From contig JAGTVF010000356.1 of assembly GCA_018224315.1 (NCBI GenBank), forward strand, positions 1 to 5,400: a stretch of DNA of 5,400 bases, given 5' to 3'. Below the pieces are notes generated by a model. That model was not told where the DNA came from. It was given only the letters and a program-made list of their open reading frames with translations, and did not search any database. The translations under genes were made by a program, and so were the position numbers. Shown here piece after piece: positions 1 to 5,400 of the stretch (within the stretch, counting starts at the first letter, position 1; the number at the start of each line of letters is the position of its first letter). This DNA comes from Desulfobacterales bacterium. Lineage in GTDB: Bacteria; Desulfobacterota; Desulfobacteria; Desulfobacterales; Desulfosalsimonadaceae.

Positions 1-24
1 ATGAAACCTTGCTGAATTGTTTTT

Positions 25-100
25 TGGTGGGCCCACCAGGATTCGAACCTGGGACCGACCGGTTATGAGCCGGTGGCTCTTCCAGCTGAGCTATGGGCCC
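25..100 (-). tRNA. tRNA with anticodon CAU: probably tRNA-Ile2 (lysidine type), otherwise elongator tRNA-Met
   Basis: Read on the minus strand, the sequence folds as a complete 76-nt cloverleaf. It has a 7-bp acceptor stem (GGGCCCA with TGGGCCC), a 4-bp D stem (GCTC/GAGC) with G18 G19 in the loop, a 5-bp anticodon stem (ACCGG/CCGGT) around loop CTCATAA, a 5-nt variable loop, a T stem CCAGG/CCTGG with loop TTCGAAT, discriminator A73, and a genomically encoded CCA (25-27). The anticodon is CAU. It is not the initiator: the first pair is a normal G1-C72 and the anticodon stem lacks the three G-C pairs of initiators. The C4-G69 and C5-G68 pairs agree with the acceptor determinants known for TilS recognition of tRNA-Ile2, and the anticodon arm resembles Bacillus Ile2. 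This favours an AUA-reading tRNA-Ile, but automatic tools often label such genes Met. It lies 97 bp downstream of rpoD. Confidence 0.95.
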
Positions 101-134
101 GTTTTTCTTTATTTGCTCCCAAAAAGGCTTTGTT

Positions 135-163
135 TATCTACCGGCTCGCCTGTTTTTTGTCAA
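135..163 (-). promoter_or_regulatory. Candidate sigma-70 promoter for the tRNA gene
   Basis: On the minus strand a perfect -35 hexamer TTGACA (158-163) is followed after exactly 17 bp by TAGATA (135-140), a weak -10 with T1, A2 and A4 of the consensus. Transcription would start near 128, giving a leader of about 28 nt before the tRNA 5' end at 100, a normal length for RNase P processing. The element lies in the 97-bp gap between the rpoD stop and the tRNA. No convincing intrinsic terminator is visible after rpoD in that gap, so read-through from rpoD into the tRNA is also possible. Confidence 0.55.
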
Positions 164-197
164 GGTCTTATTGGAAACCTTTGCCGGGGTTTTTGCT

Positions 198-1970
198 TCA
201 GGACTCGATAAAATACTTGAGTTTGCGGCTCCGGGTGGGATGGCGCAGTTTGCGCAGGGCTTTGGCCTCGATCTGCCGGATGCGCTCCCGGGTCACGTCA
301 AAGTCGTTGCCCACCTCCTCCAGGGTATGATCGGATTTTTCCCCAATGCCAAACCGCATGCGCAGAACCTTTTCCTCCCGCGGGGTCAGGGTGGTCAGGA
401 CCTTGCGGGTCTGCTCGGACAAGTTGAGGTTAATGGCCGCCTCTGAAGGCGACATAAAGGTCTTGTCCTCGATAAAATCGCCCAGATGACTATCATCTTC
501 CTCGCCAATGGGGGTTTCTAAGGAAATGGGTTCCCTTGCAATCCGCAGCACCTTTCGCACCTTGTCAATGGGCACTTCCATTTTCTCGGCGATCTCCTCG
601 GGCGAGGGCTCCCGGCCCATTTCCTGGACCAGGTAACGGGAGGTGCGAATCAGCTTGTTGATGGTCTCGATCATGTGCACCGGAATCCGGATGGTGCGCG
701 CCTGATCGGCAATGGCCCGGGTGATGGCCTGGCGGATCCACCAGGTGGCATAGGTGGAAAATTTGTAGCCCCGCCGGTATTCAAACTTGTCCACCGCCTT
801 CATCAGCCCGATGTTGCCTTCCTGGATCAGGTCCAAAAACTGCAGGCCGCGGTTGGTGTATTTTTTGGCAATGCTGACCACCAGCCGAAGGTTGGCCTGG
901 ACCAGCTCGCCTTTGGCGTCCTTTGCCCGCTGGTGGCCATCTTCGATTCTGGCCATGATCCGCTTCAGGCTCCGGGCCGAGGCCTTGATCTCGCGTTCGC
1001 GCATTTCGGTCTGGGTGTGGAGCTTTTTCAAGTCCTCAAACAGCTGAGCCACTTCCCCGCTGCCGTAGACCGAGCAGGTACATCCCCATTTGACAAAGCC
1101 CTTTTCCTTTTCCAGGCGCTGGCGCACCTCGGAAATGGGGACGTCAAAGGCGGCGGCACACTCGCAGAACACCTTGTGCGTGGTGTCAAACCATTCCACC
1201 TGCTCGTAGATCTTGCGCTCGATTTCCTCGATCACATCGCTTTCCAGGCGCCATTCCTTAAACAGATCAAAAATCTTGCGGTTCCGGCGGCGGATGGAGC
1301 GCATAACCCGGCGCTGCTCTTCGGCATCCATGGATTCGTGAAAAATCCGGTCCCGCAGCTGCTGATTTTCCGCGTCAATGCTTTTGATGTGATCAATGGT
1401 TTCAAGAAATTTCTCGATCTGCAAAGATTCGTCCACGATGGTATCGCCCTCGTCGATATCGCGCAGCACATGCTTGGGCCGCAGCGTGCCCGCAGCAATC
1501 TGATCGCCGAGGTTGATAATGCTGTCAACGCCCAGGGTGGTTTCGAGCATGGCCTTTAACACTTCCTGCTCGCCAAGCTCAATCTTTTTGGCGATTTCTA
1601 TTTCACCCTCCCGGGACAGCAGGGTCACCATGCCCATTTCCCGCAGATACATCTTCACCGGGTCATTGACAGAGCGAAACTTGGCTGTTTCATCGACTTC
1701 CTCGGTCTCGGCAACACTGTCTTCGCCTTCTTTCTTGGATTCTGAAGACAGGCGCTGCTTTTTTTTCTCCACCACTTCGATATCCAGGTCATCAAACCAC
1801 ATCAGTGTTTCATCGATCTGCTCCGGGGACATCATTTCCTCGGGAAGCACCTCACTGATCTGTTCATAGGTCAGATAACCCTGCTCCTTGCCCTTGGAAA
1901 TCAGCTGGTTGACTTTTTCCTTCTGGACTTCTTTGGATTCGCCCCCTTGTTTTGCGGACCGTTTTGCCAT
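198..1970 (-). CDS. rpoD: RNA polymerase primary sigma factor RpoD (sigma-70)
   Basis: This is the housekeeping sigma factor that directs RNA polymerase to -35/-10 promoters. From the ATG at 1970 the protein is 590 residues (E. coli has 613). Region 1.1 covers about residues 12-70, followed by an acidic linker. Region 1.2 ([11 protein letters not shown]) starts near 103. A long variable region spans about 135-345. Region 2 runs about 354-435 with the core-binding and melting motifs [12 protein letters not shown] and [18 protein letters not shown]414 and T417 are the expected -10 readers. Region 3 covers about 440-515. Region 4 ends the protein with helix-turn-helix [18 protein letters not shown], in which R561 and E562 match the -35 contacts. 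Region 1.1 plus the full 1.2-4.2 set marks a group 1 sigma. An in-frame ATG at 2000 would add ten residues ([10 protein letters not shown]), but these are encoded over the strong ribosome binding site of the 1970 start, so 1970 is preferred. Unusually, two Cys-x-Cys pairs lie in the variable region (C269/C271 and C297/C299). Confidence 0.98.
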   Translation of the reverse strand: MAKRSAKQGGESKEVQKEKVNQLISKGKEQGYLTYEQISEVLPEEMMSPEQIDETLMWFDDLDIEVVEKKKQRLSSESKKEGEDSVAETEEVDETAKFRSVNDPVKMYLREMGMVTLLSREGEIEIAKKIELGEQEVLKAMLETTLGVDSIINLGDQIAAGTLRPKHVLRDIDEGDTIVDESLQIEKFLETIDHIKSIDAENQQLRDRIFHESMDAEEQRRVMRSIRRRNRKIFDLFKEWRLESDVIEEIERKIYEQVEWFDTTHKVFCECAAAFDVPISEVRQRLEKEKGFVKWGCTCSVYGSGEVAQLFEDLKKLHTQTEMREREIKASARSLKRIMARIEDGHQRAKDAKGELVQANLRLVVSIAKKYTNRGLQFLDLIQEGNIGLMKAVDKFEYRRGYKFSTYATWWIRQAITRAIADQARTIRIPVHMIETINKLIRTSRYLVQEMGREPSPEEIAEKMEVPIDKVRKVLRIAREPISLETPIGEEDDSHLGDFIEDKTFMSPSEAAINLNLSEQTRKVLTTLTPREEKVLRMRFGIGEKSDHTLEEVGNDFDVTRERIRQIEAKALRKLRHPTRSRKLKYFIES

Positions 1971-1980
1971 AAATCCCAAG

Positions 1981-1986
1981 CCTCCT
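1981..1986 (-). promoter_or_regulatory. Ribosome binding site that sets the rpoD start
   Basis: A perfect AGGAGG on the minus strand sits 10 nt before the ATG at 1970. The alternative in-frame ATG at 2000 has no comparable site before it, and translation from there would run through this motif. This decides for the 590-residue product beginning MAKRSAKQ. Confidence 0.85.
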
Positions 1987-1998
1987 GGTATTTTAATC

Positions 1999-2007
1999 AT
2001 TATAACA
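1999..2007 (-). promoter_or_regulatory. Extended -10 promoter element before rpoD
   Basis: The minus strand reads TGTTATAAT: a consensus TATAAT hexamer (1999-2004) with a TG one base upstream, which is the extended -10 form. The -35 position 17 bp upstream (2022-2027, CAGCGC) does not match TTGACA, but extended -10 promoters can work without one. The start point would be near 1992, leaving a leader of about 22 nt that contains the AGGAGG site and excludes the alternative ATG at 2000. It lies in the 58-bp dnaG-rpoD gap, so it could express rpoD independently of dnaG. The call rests on sequence match only. Confidence 0.55.
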
Positions 2008-2028
2008 AGACCCTGCGGCAGGCGCTGG

Positions 2029-3846
2029 TTAATGCCGGCCGGCGGCCTGTTTCTGTTTTTCGCTCAGCAGCTTGAGCAGCAGCTGCTGATCATTGTTTTG
2101 CTCAGCGGCCCGGATGCGGTCAAGCAAATCATTTTTCCGGCGCTGCTTGCAATTGGTGAACTGGGACAACAGCAGCCGGCAGCTCTGCTCCGCCCAGCAG
2201 GCCTCTTCCATCATCATGGAAGTCACCACCTGCCGCTGTTGTTCATCTTCAAGGTGTCCGAGCAGATCTGAAGCGGTCTTGTCCTCCAGGCCAATCACCC
2301 GGCAGACCTTCCGGCCCAGTTCCTGCATCCGGGAATCCTCAAACTGCTCCAGGATCCGGTTTTTCTCTACTTCGGCAATCATCTCCGGGTGCTGGATCAT
2401 CATGGCCACCACCTTCATTTCCAGGCGGTCGGTGGACGGCCTGCGGGCTTCAGGGGCCGCGTCTGCGGAAGCATTGGAATTCGGCGCCGACGCGGCCTGC
2501 TGTGCTGAACTGCCGCGGGCGCGATTGCTCAAAGACGGCTGCTGCTGGCGCACTTTTTCAAGCACGGCAGCCTCGTCCACGCCAATGGTTTCAGCCAGGT
2601 GCTGGATATAGACCGACCGGGCCACTGCATCCTGGATCTCGGCAAGCACCGGGGCAATTTCCGCAATGATTTTCACCTTTCCCTCTAAAGCCAGCCCGTG
2701 GGCGGAAACCGCGTTTTCGATCAGAAATCCAAACAGGCTCGGAGCCTTTTGCGCCAGCTGGTCAAAGGCTTCCGGTCCCTGATCAAACAAAAAGGAATCC
2801 GGGTCATGCCCCGGAGGCAGCAAAATCACGGCTGCCTCCATACCTTCCTCAAGAAAGGCGCCAATGGTGCGCTTGGCGGCATTGACCCCGGCGGCATCCG
2901 AGTCAAACACCAGATAGGCTTTCTTATCCCCGGACCCGGCAGCCCGGCTGAGCCTGCGGATATGATCCCGTGTCAAAGACGTGCCCAGGGTGGCAACAGA
3001 ATTGGTCAGGCCGTGCTGATGCATGGTCAGCAGATCAAAATAGCCTTCAACGATGTATACCCGGCCCCGGTTTCTGCAGGCGGATCTGGCCGCGTACAGG
3101 CCGTAAAGGGTGCTGCGCTTTTGATATACCGGGCTTTCCGGGGAATTTAAATACTTGGGCAGGGCCTCATCCATGACCCGTCCCCCGAAGGCCACCACCT
3201 GGCCGGTCACATCCCGGATGGGAAAAATCACCCGGTTTCTGAACCGGTCATAATAGCCGTTTTTCTGTTTTCTGGGCACAATGAGTCCGGCTTTTTCCGC
3301 AAATGAAAGCGAAAAGCGGTTTTTGCGCAAAAACCCGATCAGATTGTCCCATCCCTGGGGCGCAAAGCCGATTCCAAACTGCCGGATGATCTCCGGATCC
3401 ATCCCCCGCTGTTCAAGGTAACTTCTGGCGGCACTGCCCCGGGGGTTTTTCAACAGCATCTCCTGGTAAAATTCCATAACCTGCCGGTTTAACCCCAGCA
3501 ACTGCTCTCTTTGGGATGCCTGCTGTCGCTGTTTATCCGACATGTCCGGGGCGGGCAGGCTCACGCCGTATTGGCGGGCCACGGTTTCCACGGCTTCGGG
3601 AAAACTGATGCCGTCGTATTTCATCAGAAAAGTAAACACATCCCCGCCGGCCCCGCAGCCAAAACAGTGAAAAATCTGTTTTTCCGGGCTGACAGTAAAC
3701 GACGGGGTCTTTTCCGCGTGAAACGGGCACAGACCGGCATAATCCTTTCCCGCTTTTTTCAGAAACACCCGTGCGGATATCACATCCACGATTTCCCCGG
3801 CGTTGCGGATTTCGGCAAGCTTTTCATCTGATATATACAACGCCAA
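2029..3846 (-). CDS. dnaG: DNA primase DnaG
   Basis: DnaG synthesises the RNA primers for chromosome replication and is recruited to the fork by the replicative helicase DnaB. The product has 605 residues (E. coli 581). The N-terminal CHC2 zinc domain has ligands C40, H43, C61 and C64 (CPFH and CFGC motifs). The RNA polymerase core includes [12 protein letters not shown] (from 201) and PKYLNSPE (from 230). The Toprim fold carries the catalytic acidic residues E267 (VEGYFD) and D315/D317 (FDSDAAG). An Ala/Ser-rich, low-complexity linker spans about 437-470, followed by a helical C-terminal domain (about 473-605), where the DnaB-binding domain is expected. The start is TTG at 3846. It fits the family N-terminus ([14 protein letters not shown]) and lies 8 nt after GGAGGT; no better ATG or GTG is available. 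It is followed by rpoD after 58 bp, the conserved primase-sigma pairing. Its own promoter lies in the gap after hisA. Confidence 0.98.
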   Translation of the reverse strand: MALYISDEKLAEIRNAGEIVDVISARVFLKKAGKDYAGLCPFHAEKTPSFTVSPEKQIFHCFGCGAGGDVFTFLMKYDGISFPEAVETVARQYGVSLPAPDMSDKQRQQASQREQLLGLNRQVMEFYQEMLLKNPRGSAARSYLEQRGMDPEIIRQFGIGFAPQGWDNLIGFLRKNRFSLSFAEKAGLIVPRKQKNGYYDRFRNRVIFPIRDVTGQVVAFGGRVMDEALPKYLNSPESPVYQKRSTLYGLYAARSACRNRGRVYIVEGYFDLLTMHQHGLTNSVATLGTSLTRDHIRRLSRAAGSGDKKAYLVFDSDAAGVNAAKRTIGAFLEEGMEAAVILLPPGHDPDSFLFDQGPEAFDQLAQKAPSLFGFLIENAVSAHGLALEGKVKIIAEIAPVLAEIQDAVARSVYIQHLAETIGVDEAAVLEKVRQQQPSLSNRARGSSAQQAASAPNSNASADAAPEARRPSTDRLEMKVVAMMIQHPEMIAEVEKNRILEQFEDSRMQELGRKVCRVIGLEDKTASDLLGHLEDEQQRQVVTSMMMEEACWAEQSCRLLLSQFTNCKQRRKNDLLDRIRAAEQNNDQQLLLKLLSEKQKQAAGRH

Positions 3847-3854
3847 CCGATGCT

Positions 3855-3860
3855 ACCTCC
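3855..3860 (-). promoter_or_regulatory. Ribosome binding site for the TTG-initiated dnaG
   Basis: GGAGGT on the minus strand lies 8 nt upstream of the TTG at 3844-3846. A second in-frame TTG two codons later (3838-3840) would be 14 nt away, so the first is favoured. A strong site combined with the weaker TTG codon is a common way to set a moderate expression level. Confidence 0.8.
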
Positions 3861-3861
3861 G

Positions 3862-3874
3862 ATACAGGCTGTAT
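3862..3874 (-). repeat. Short inverted repeat next to the dnaG ribosome binding site
   Basis: ATACAG and CTGTAT form a perfect 6-bp inverted repeat about a single central base (3868). As RNA, five pairs around a 3-nt loop could form, ending one base before the CGGAGGT region. It is short and AT-rich, so any effect on translation would be weak. I report it as sequence structure without an assigned role. Confidence 0.3.
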
Positions 3875-3897
3875 GCCAAAGACATATTCGGGCAGGA

Positions 3898-3913
3898 TTG
3901 GGCAGGTGCCCAA
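3898..3913 (-). repeat. 7-bp perfect inverted repeat at the start of the dnaG transcript
   Basis: TTGGGCA and TGCCCAA are exact inverted repeats separated by 2 bp. The predicted dnaG transcription start is near 3916, so this 16-bp element lies at about +3 to +18. It could be an operator or a stable hairpin at the 5' end of the mRNA. The motif GGGCAGG also occurs twice, at 3890-3896 and 3900-3906, with a period of exactly 10 bp (one helical turn). No regulator can be named from this sequence. Confidence 0.5.
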
Positions 3914-3922
3914 ATTTAAATG

Positions 3923-3951
3923 AAAATAAGGATTTGACACGGGATTGTCAA
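3923..3951 (-). promoter_or_regulatory. Sigma-70 promoter of the dnaG-rpoD unit
   Basis: The minus strand has a perfect -35 TTGACA (3946-3951), a 17-bp spacer, and -10 TATTTT (3923-3928, 4 of 6 bases matching). The start point would be about 3916, giving a 5' leader of about 70 nt before the TTG codon. It lies in the 154-bp gap between hisA and dnaG, so dnaG-rpoD need not depend on transcription from the his genes. A perfect inverted repeat covers the -35 and half of the spacer. Confidence 0.7.
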
Positions 3952-3953
3952 AT
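3932..3953. promoter_or_regulatory. Candidate operator: 8-bp perfect inverted repeat over the dnaG -35 box
   Basis: ATTTGACA and TGTCAAAT are exact inverted repeats separated by 6 bp. The right arm contains the -35 box of the dnaG promoter, and the left arm lies in its spacer. The inner geometry TGACA-N6-TGTCA equals the 5-6-5 layout of CRP-family sites, but the bases are not those of a classical CRP or FNR site. As RNA it would be an AT-rich hairpin followed by CCTTATTTT, a poor terminator for hisA. A role as a binding site is inference; the repeat itself is directly visible. Confidence 0.45.
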
Positions 3954-4000
3954 TGATTTTCAGCCCCGGCACCCGGCAAACACCGCGCTGCGGGAACTGT

Positions 4001-4732
4001 TTACAGGGCGTCGAGAAACGCCGCTGCCTCGCGCAAATCCAGCCGGCCGTCATATAAGGCACGGCCCGTTATAATGCCCGAAACCCCGTCCTCTGCCAGT
4101 TTGGAAAGGTTTCGGATGTCATCCATGCAGGAAACACCGCCCGAGGCCACCACGGGTATGCCCACGGCTCTGGCAAATTCCCGGATCGCCTCAATATTGG
4201 GACCGGTCTGCATGCCGTCGCGCTCAATATCGGTAAAATTGATGGCCGCCACCCCGGAATCCTCAAACTGCCGACCCAGGTCAATGGCGGAGACCTCCGT
4301 GGTCTGTGTCCAGCCCTCGATGGCCACCTTGCCGTTTCTGGCATCAATGCCCACCACGATCCGGCCCGGAAAATCCCGGCAGGCCTGCCTGACCAGATCC
4401 GGATCATAAATGGCCGCACTGCCGATCACCACCCGGTCCACACCCTGGTCCAGATACATGCCAATGGTATCTATATCCCGGATCCCGCCGCCCACCTGAA
4501 TGGGCACCGATCCTGCCGCTGATGTGATCTGCTCGATGACACCAAGATTTTTGGGACTTTTTTCAATGGCCCCGTCCAGGTCCACCACGTGGATGAGCCG
4601 GGCGCCCTGGTCAATCCAGCGCACCGCCATGGCCGGGGGATCGTCTGAGAACACGGTTTCCCGGTCCATTCGCCCCTGCAGCAGGCGCACGCATCGTCCG
4701 CCCTTGATGTCAATTGCCGGTATAACAATCAT
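4001..4732 (-). CDS. hisA: HisA, phosphoribosylformimino-AICAR-phosphate (ProFAR) isomerase
   Basis: HisA catalyses the fourth step of histidine synthesis, an Amadori rearrangement that turns ProFAR into PRFAR, in the cytoplasm. The product has 243 residues, the usual length, and forms a (beta/alpha)8 barrel. The N-terminus MIVIPAIDIKGG carries the catalytic base D8, and GIDARNGKVAIEGW carries the general acid D130. The phosphate-binding motifs are GGGIRD (81-86) and ASGGVS (196-201). TDIERDGM (167-174) and GRALYDG near the C-terminus are typical of HisA rather than the related HisF. The ATG at 4732 follows GAGGAG by 9 nt. It begins 33 bp after hisB, so the two are probably co-transcribed. 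No hisF follows: the next gene is dnaG after 154 bp. No strong intrinsic terminator is seen after the stop; only short GC-rich hairpins without a T-run are present (3983-3993). Confidence 0.97.
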   Translation of the reverse strand: MIVIPAIDIKGGRCVRLLQGRMDRETVFSDDPPAMAVRWIDQGARLIHVVDLDGAIEKSPKNLGVIEQITSAAGSVPIQVGGGIRDIDTIGMYLDQGVDRVVIGSAAIYDPDLVRQACRDFPGRIVVGIDARNGKVAIEGWTQTTEVSAIDLGRQFEDSGVAAINFTDIERDGMQTGPNIEAIREFARAVGIPVVASGGVSCMDDIRNLSKLAEDGVSGIITGRALYDGRLDLREAAAFLDAL

Positions 4733-4765
4733 TTTGCCTAACTCCTCAAAACCGAAACAGCTGCG

Positions 4766-5353
4766 CTACAGCGTTCCCTTGGTGGACAGGACCCCGGCAA
4801 TCCGCGGGTCATAGCCGGCAGCCTGGCCCAGGGCCCGGCCAACGGATTTAAAAACCGATTCAGTGATATGGTGGTTGTTTTCCCCGTACGGCACCCGGAT
4901 ATGGAGATTCATGCCCACGGCATTGACAAGTGCCCGGAAAAATTCCTTTGCCAGCTGGGGCGGGAAATCCGAGTCCGGATAAAGCCCTGCGGGCAGGTCA
5001 TAGACCAGATAGGGCCGGCCCGAAAGATCCACCACGGCCTGGCAAAGGGCGTCATCCATGGGTGTTGCGGCAAACCCGTAGCGAACAATGCCCGATTTGT
5101 TTCCAAGAGCCCGGCAGATCGCTTCGCCGAGCACAATGCCGGCATCCTCCACGGTGTGATGAAAATCCACCTCAATGTCGCCCCTGGCGCGAACGCGGAG
5201 ATCAAACAGGCCGTGGACGGCAAACAGGGTCAGCATGTGGTCAAAAAAGGCAATGCCGGTATCAATGTCGTGTTTGCCGATTCCGTCAATGTCGATTCCG
5301 GCAGAAATCCGGGTTTCTTTGGTGCTGCGCTCAGCTTCTGCGATTCGGGCCAT
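4766..5353 (-). CDS. hisB: HisB, imidazoleglycerol-phosphate dehydratase (monofunctional)
   Basis: HisB dehydrates imidazole glycerol phosphate to imidazole acetol phosphate, step six of histidine synthesis (counting ATP-PRT as the first). At 195 residues it is the monofunctional form, without the histidinol-phosphatase domain fused in enterobacteria. The manganese-binding motifs of the duplicated fold are visible: FFDHML (H39), HGLFDL (H47), DFHHTVED (H65, H66, E69) and ENNHHITESVFK (H161, H162, E165). The C-terminal STKGTL matches the family's STKG end. Residue 35 is Ala where many homologues have Pro (TGIAFFDHML), which looks harmless. The ATG at 5353 follows AAAGGA by 10 nt. hisA starts 33 bp downstream; hisH, often found between hisB and hisA, is absent. 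The upstream 47 bp to the window edge are too short to identify the preceding gene. Confidence 0.97.
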   Translation of the reverse strand: MARIAEAERSTKETRISAGIDIDGIGKHDIDTGIAFFDHMLTLFAVHGLFDLRVRARGDIEVDFHHTVEDAGIVLGEAICRALGNKSGIVRYGFAATPMDDALCQAVVDLSGRPYLVYDLPAGLYPDSDFPPQLAKEFFRALVNAVGMNLHIRVPYGENNHHITESVFKSVGRALGQAAGYDPRIAGVLSTKGTL

Positions 5354-5400
5354 AACTTGATCGTCCTTTGTGCAATCCGTCTTCCGGTATCACCCCTGGC

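Noticed and set aside
165..195. Possible rpoD terminator hairpins (AAACC/GGTTT, AAGGT/ACCTT)
   Set aside because: The stems are only 5 bp with loops of 8-10 nt, and no T-run follows on the minus strand, so an intrinsic terminator is not supported.
17..211. Short plus-strand frame beginning MFFGGPTRIRTWDRP
   Set aside because: This is the familiar false protein produced by translating the reverse complement of a tRNA gene.
675..1559. Long plus-strand open frame of 294 codons opposite rpoD
   Set aside because: It lies wholly antisense to the confidently identified rpoD, has no recognisable domain, and is typical of GC-rich coding DNA read on the wrong strand.
1971..2000. Ten-residue N-terminal extension of RpoD (start at 2000)
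   Set aside because: It lacks an upstream ribosome binding site, overlaps the AGGAGG of the 1970 start, and would be excluded by transcription from the extended -10 promoter.
2698..3150. Plus-strand frame of 150 codons opposite dnaG
   Set aside because: It is antisense to the Toprim region of dnaG, with no known motif and no plausible independent context.
3934..3962. Plus-strand promoter from the second TTGACA of the palindrome
   Set aside because: The plus strand also has TTGACA at 3934-3939, but the -10 position is TTTTCA and no plus-strand gene follows. It is a by-product of the inverted repeat.
3957..3993. GC-rich hairpins after hisA as an intrinsic terminator
   Set aside because: The stems are 4 bp (CCGC/GCGG and CCGG/CCGG) and neither is followed by a proper T-run. 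The adjacent 3932-3953 palindrome is AT-rich and fits better as a DNA element in the promoter.
5390..5400. Possible C-terminal end of an upstream gene (minus strand, CAG GGG TGA)
   Set aside because: A TGA at 5390-5392 would give a plausible 36-bp gap to hisB, but three codons cannot identify or even establish a gene.

Overview
This window is a conserved housekeeping stretch of a Gram-negative, fairly GC-rich bacterium. The RpoD, DnaG, HisA and HisB proteins and the gene order most resemble sulfate-reducing Desulfobacterota (Desulfobacteraceae-like). That assignment rests on general protein character, not on a database search. Every supported gene lies on the minus strand, so transcription runs from the right end (about 5400) to the left end.

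In transcription order: hisB (imidazoleglycerol-phosphate dehydratase, 4766-5353) and hisA (ProFAR isomerase, 4001-4732) are 33 bp apart and look like the end of a histidine operon. Next is a 154-bp intergenic region (3847-4000) with a well-formed sigma-70 promoter (TTGACA, 17 bp, TATTTT) and two perfect inverted repeats, one in the promoter and one at the expected start of the transcript. Then comes dnaG (primase, TTG start, 2029-3846), a 58-bp gap with a perfect extended -10 element, rpoD (primary sigma factor, best start at 1970, stop at 198), a 97-bp gap with a second candidate promoter, and a tRNA gene with anticodon CAU and an encoded CCA end (25-100).

The dnaG-rpoD pair is the core of the macromolecular-synthesis operon, which couples replication priming to transcription initiation; rpsU, often the first gene of that operon, is absent here. 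The his genes serve an unrelated biosynthetic pathway and are separated from dnaG by its own promoter, so the two groups appear to be adjacent transcription units.

I found no mobile element, CRISPR array, toxin-antitoxin pair, phage gene or defence system. The points most worth a second look are the promoter architecture before dnaG, the extended -10 promoter before rpoD, two Cys-x-Cys pairs in the variable region of the sigma factor, and the Ile2-or-Met identity of the CAU tRNA. I see no new biological system in this window.
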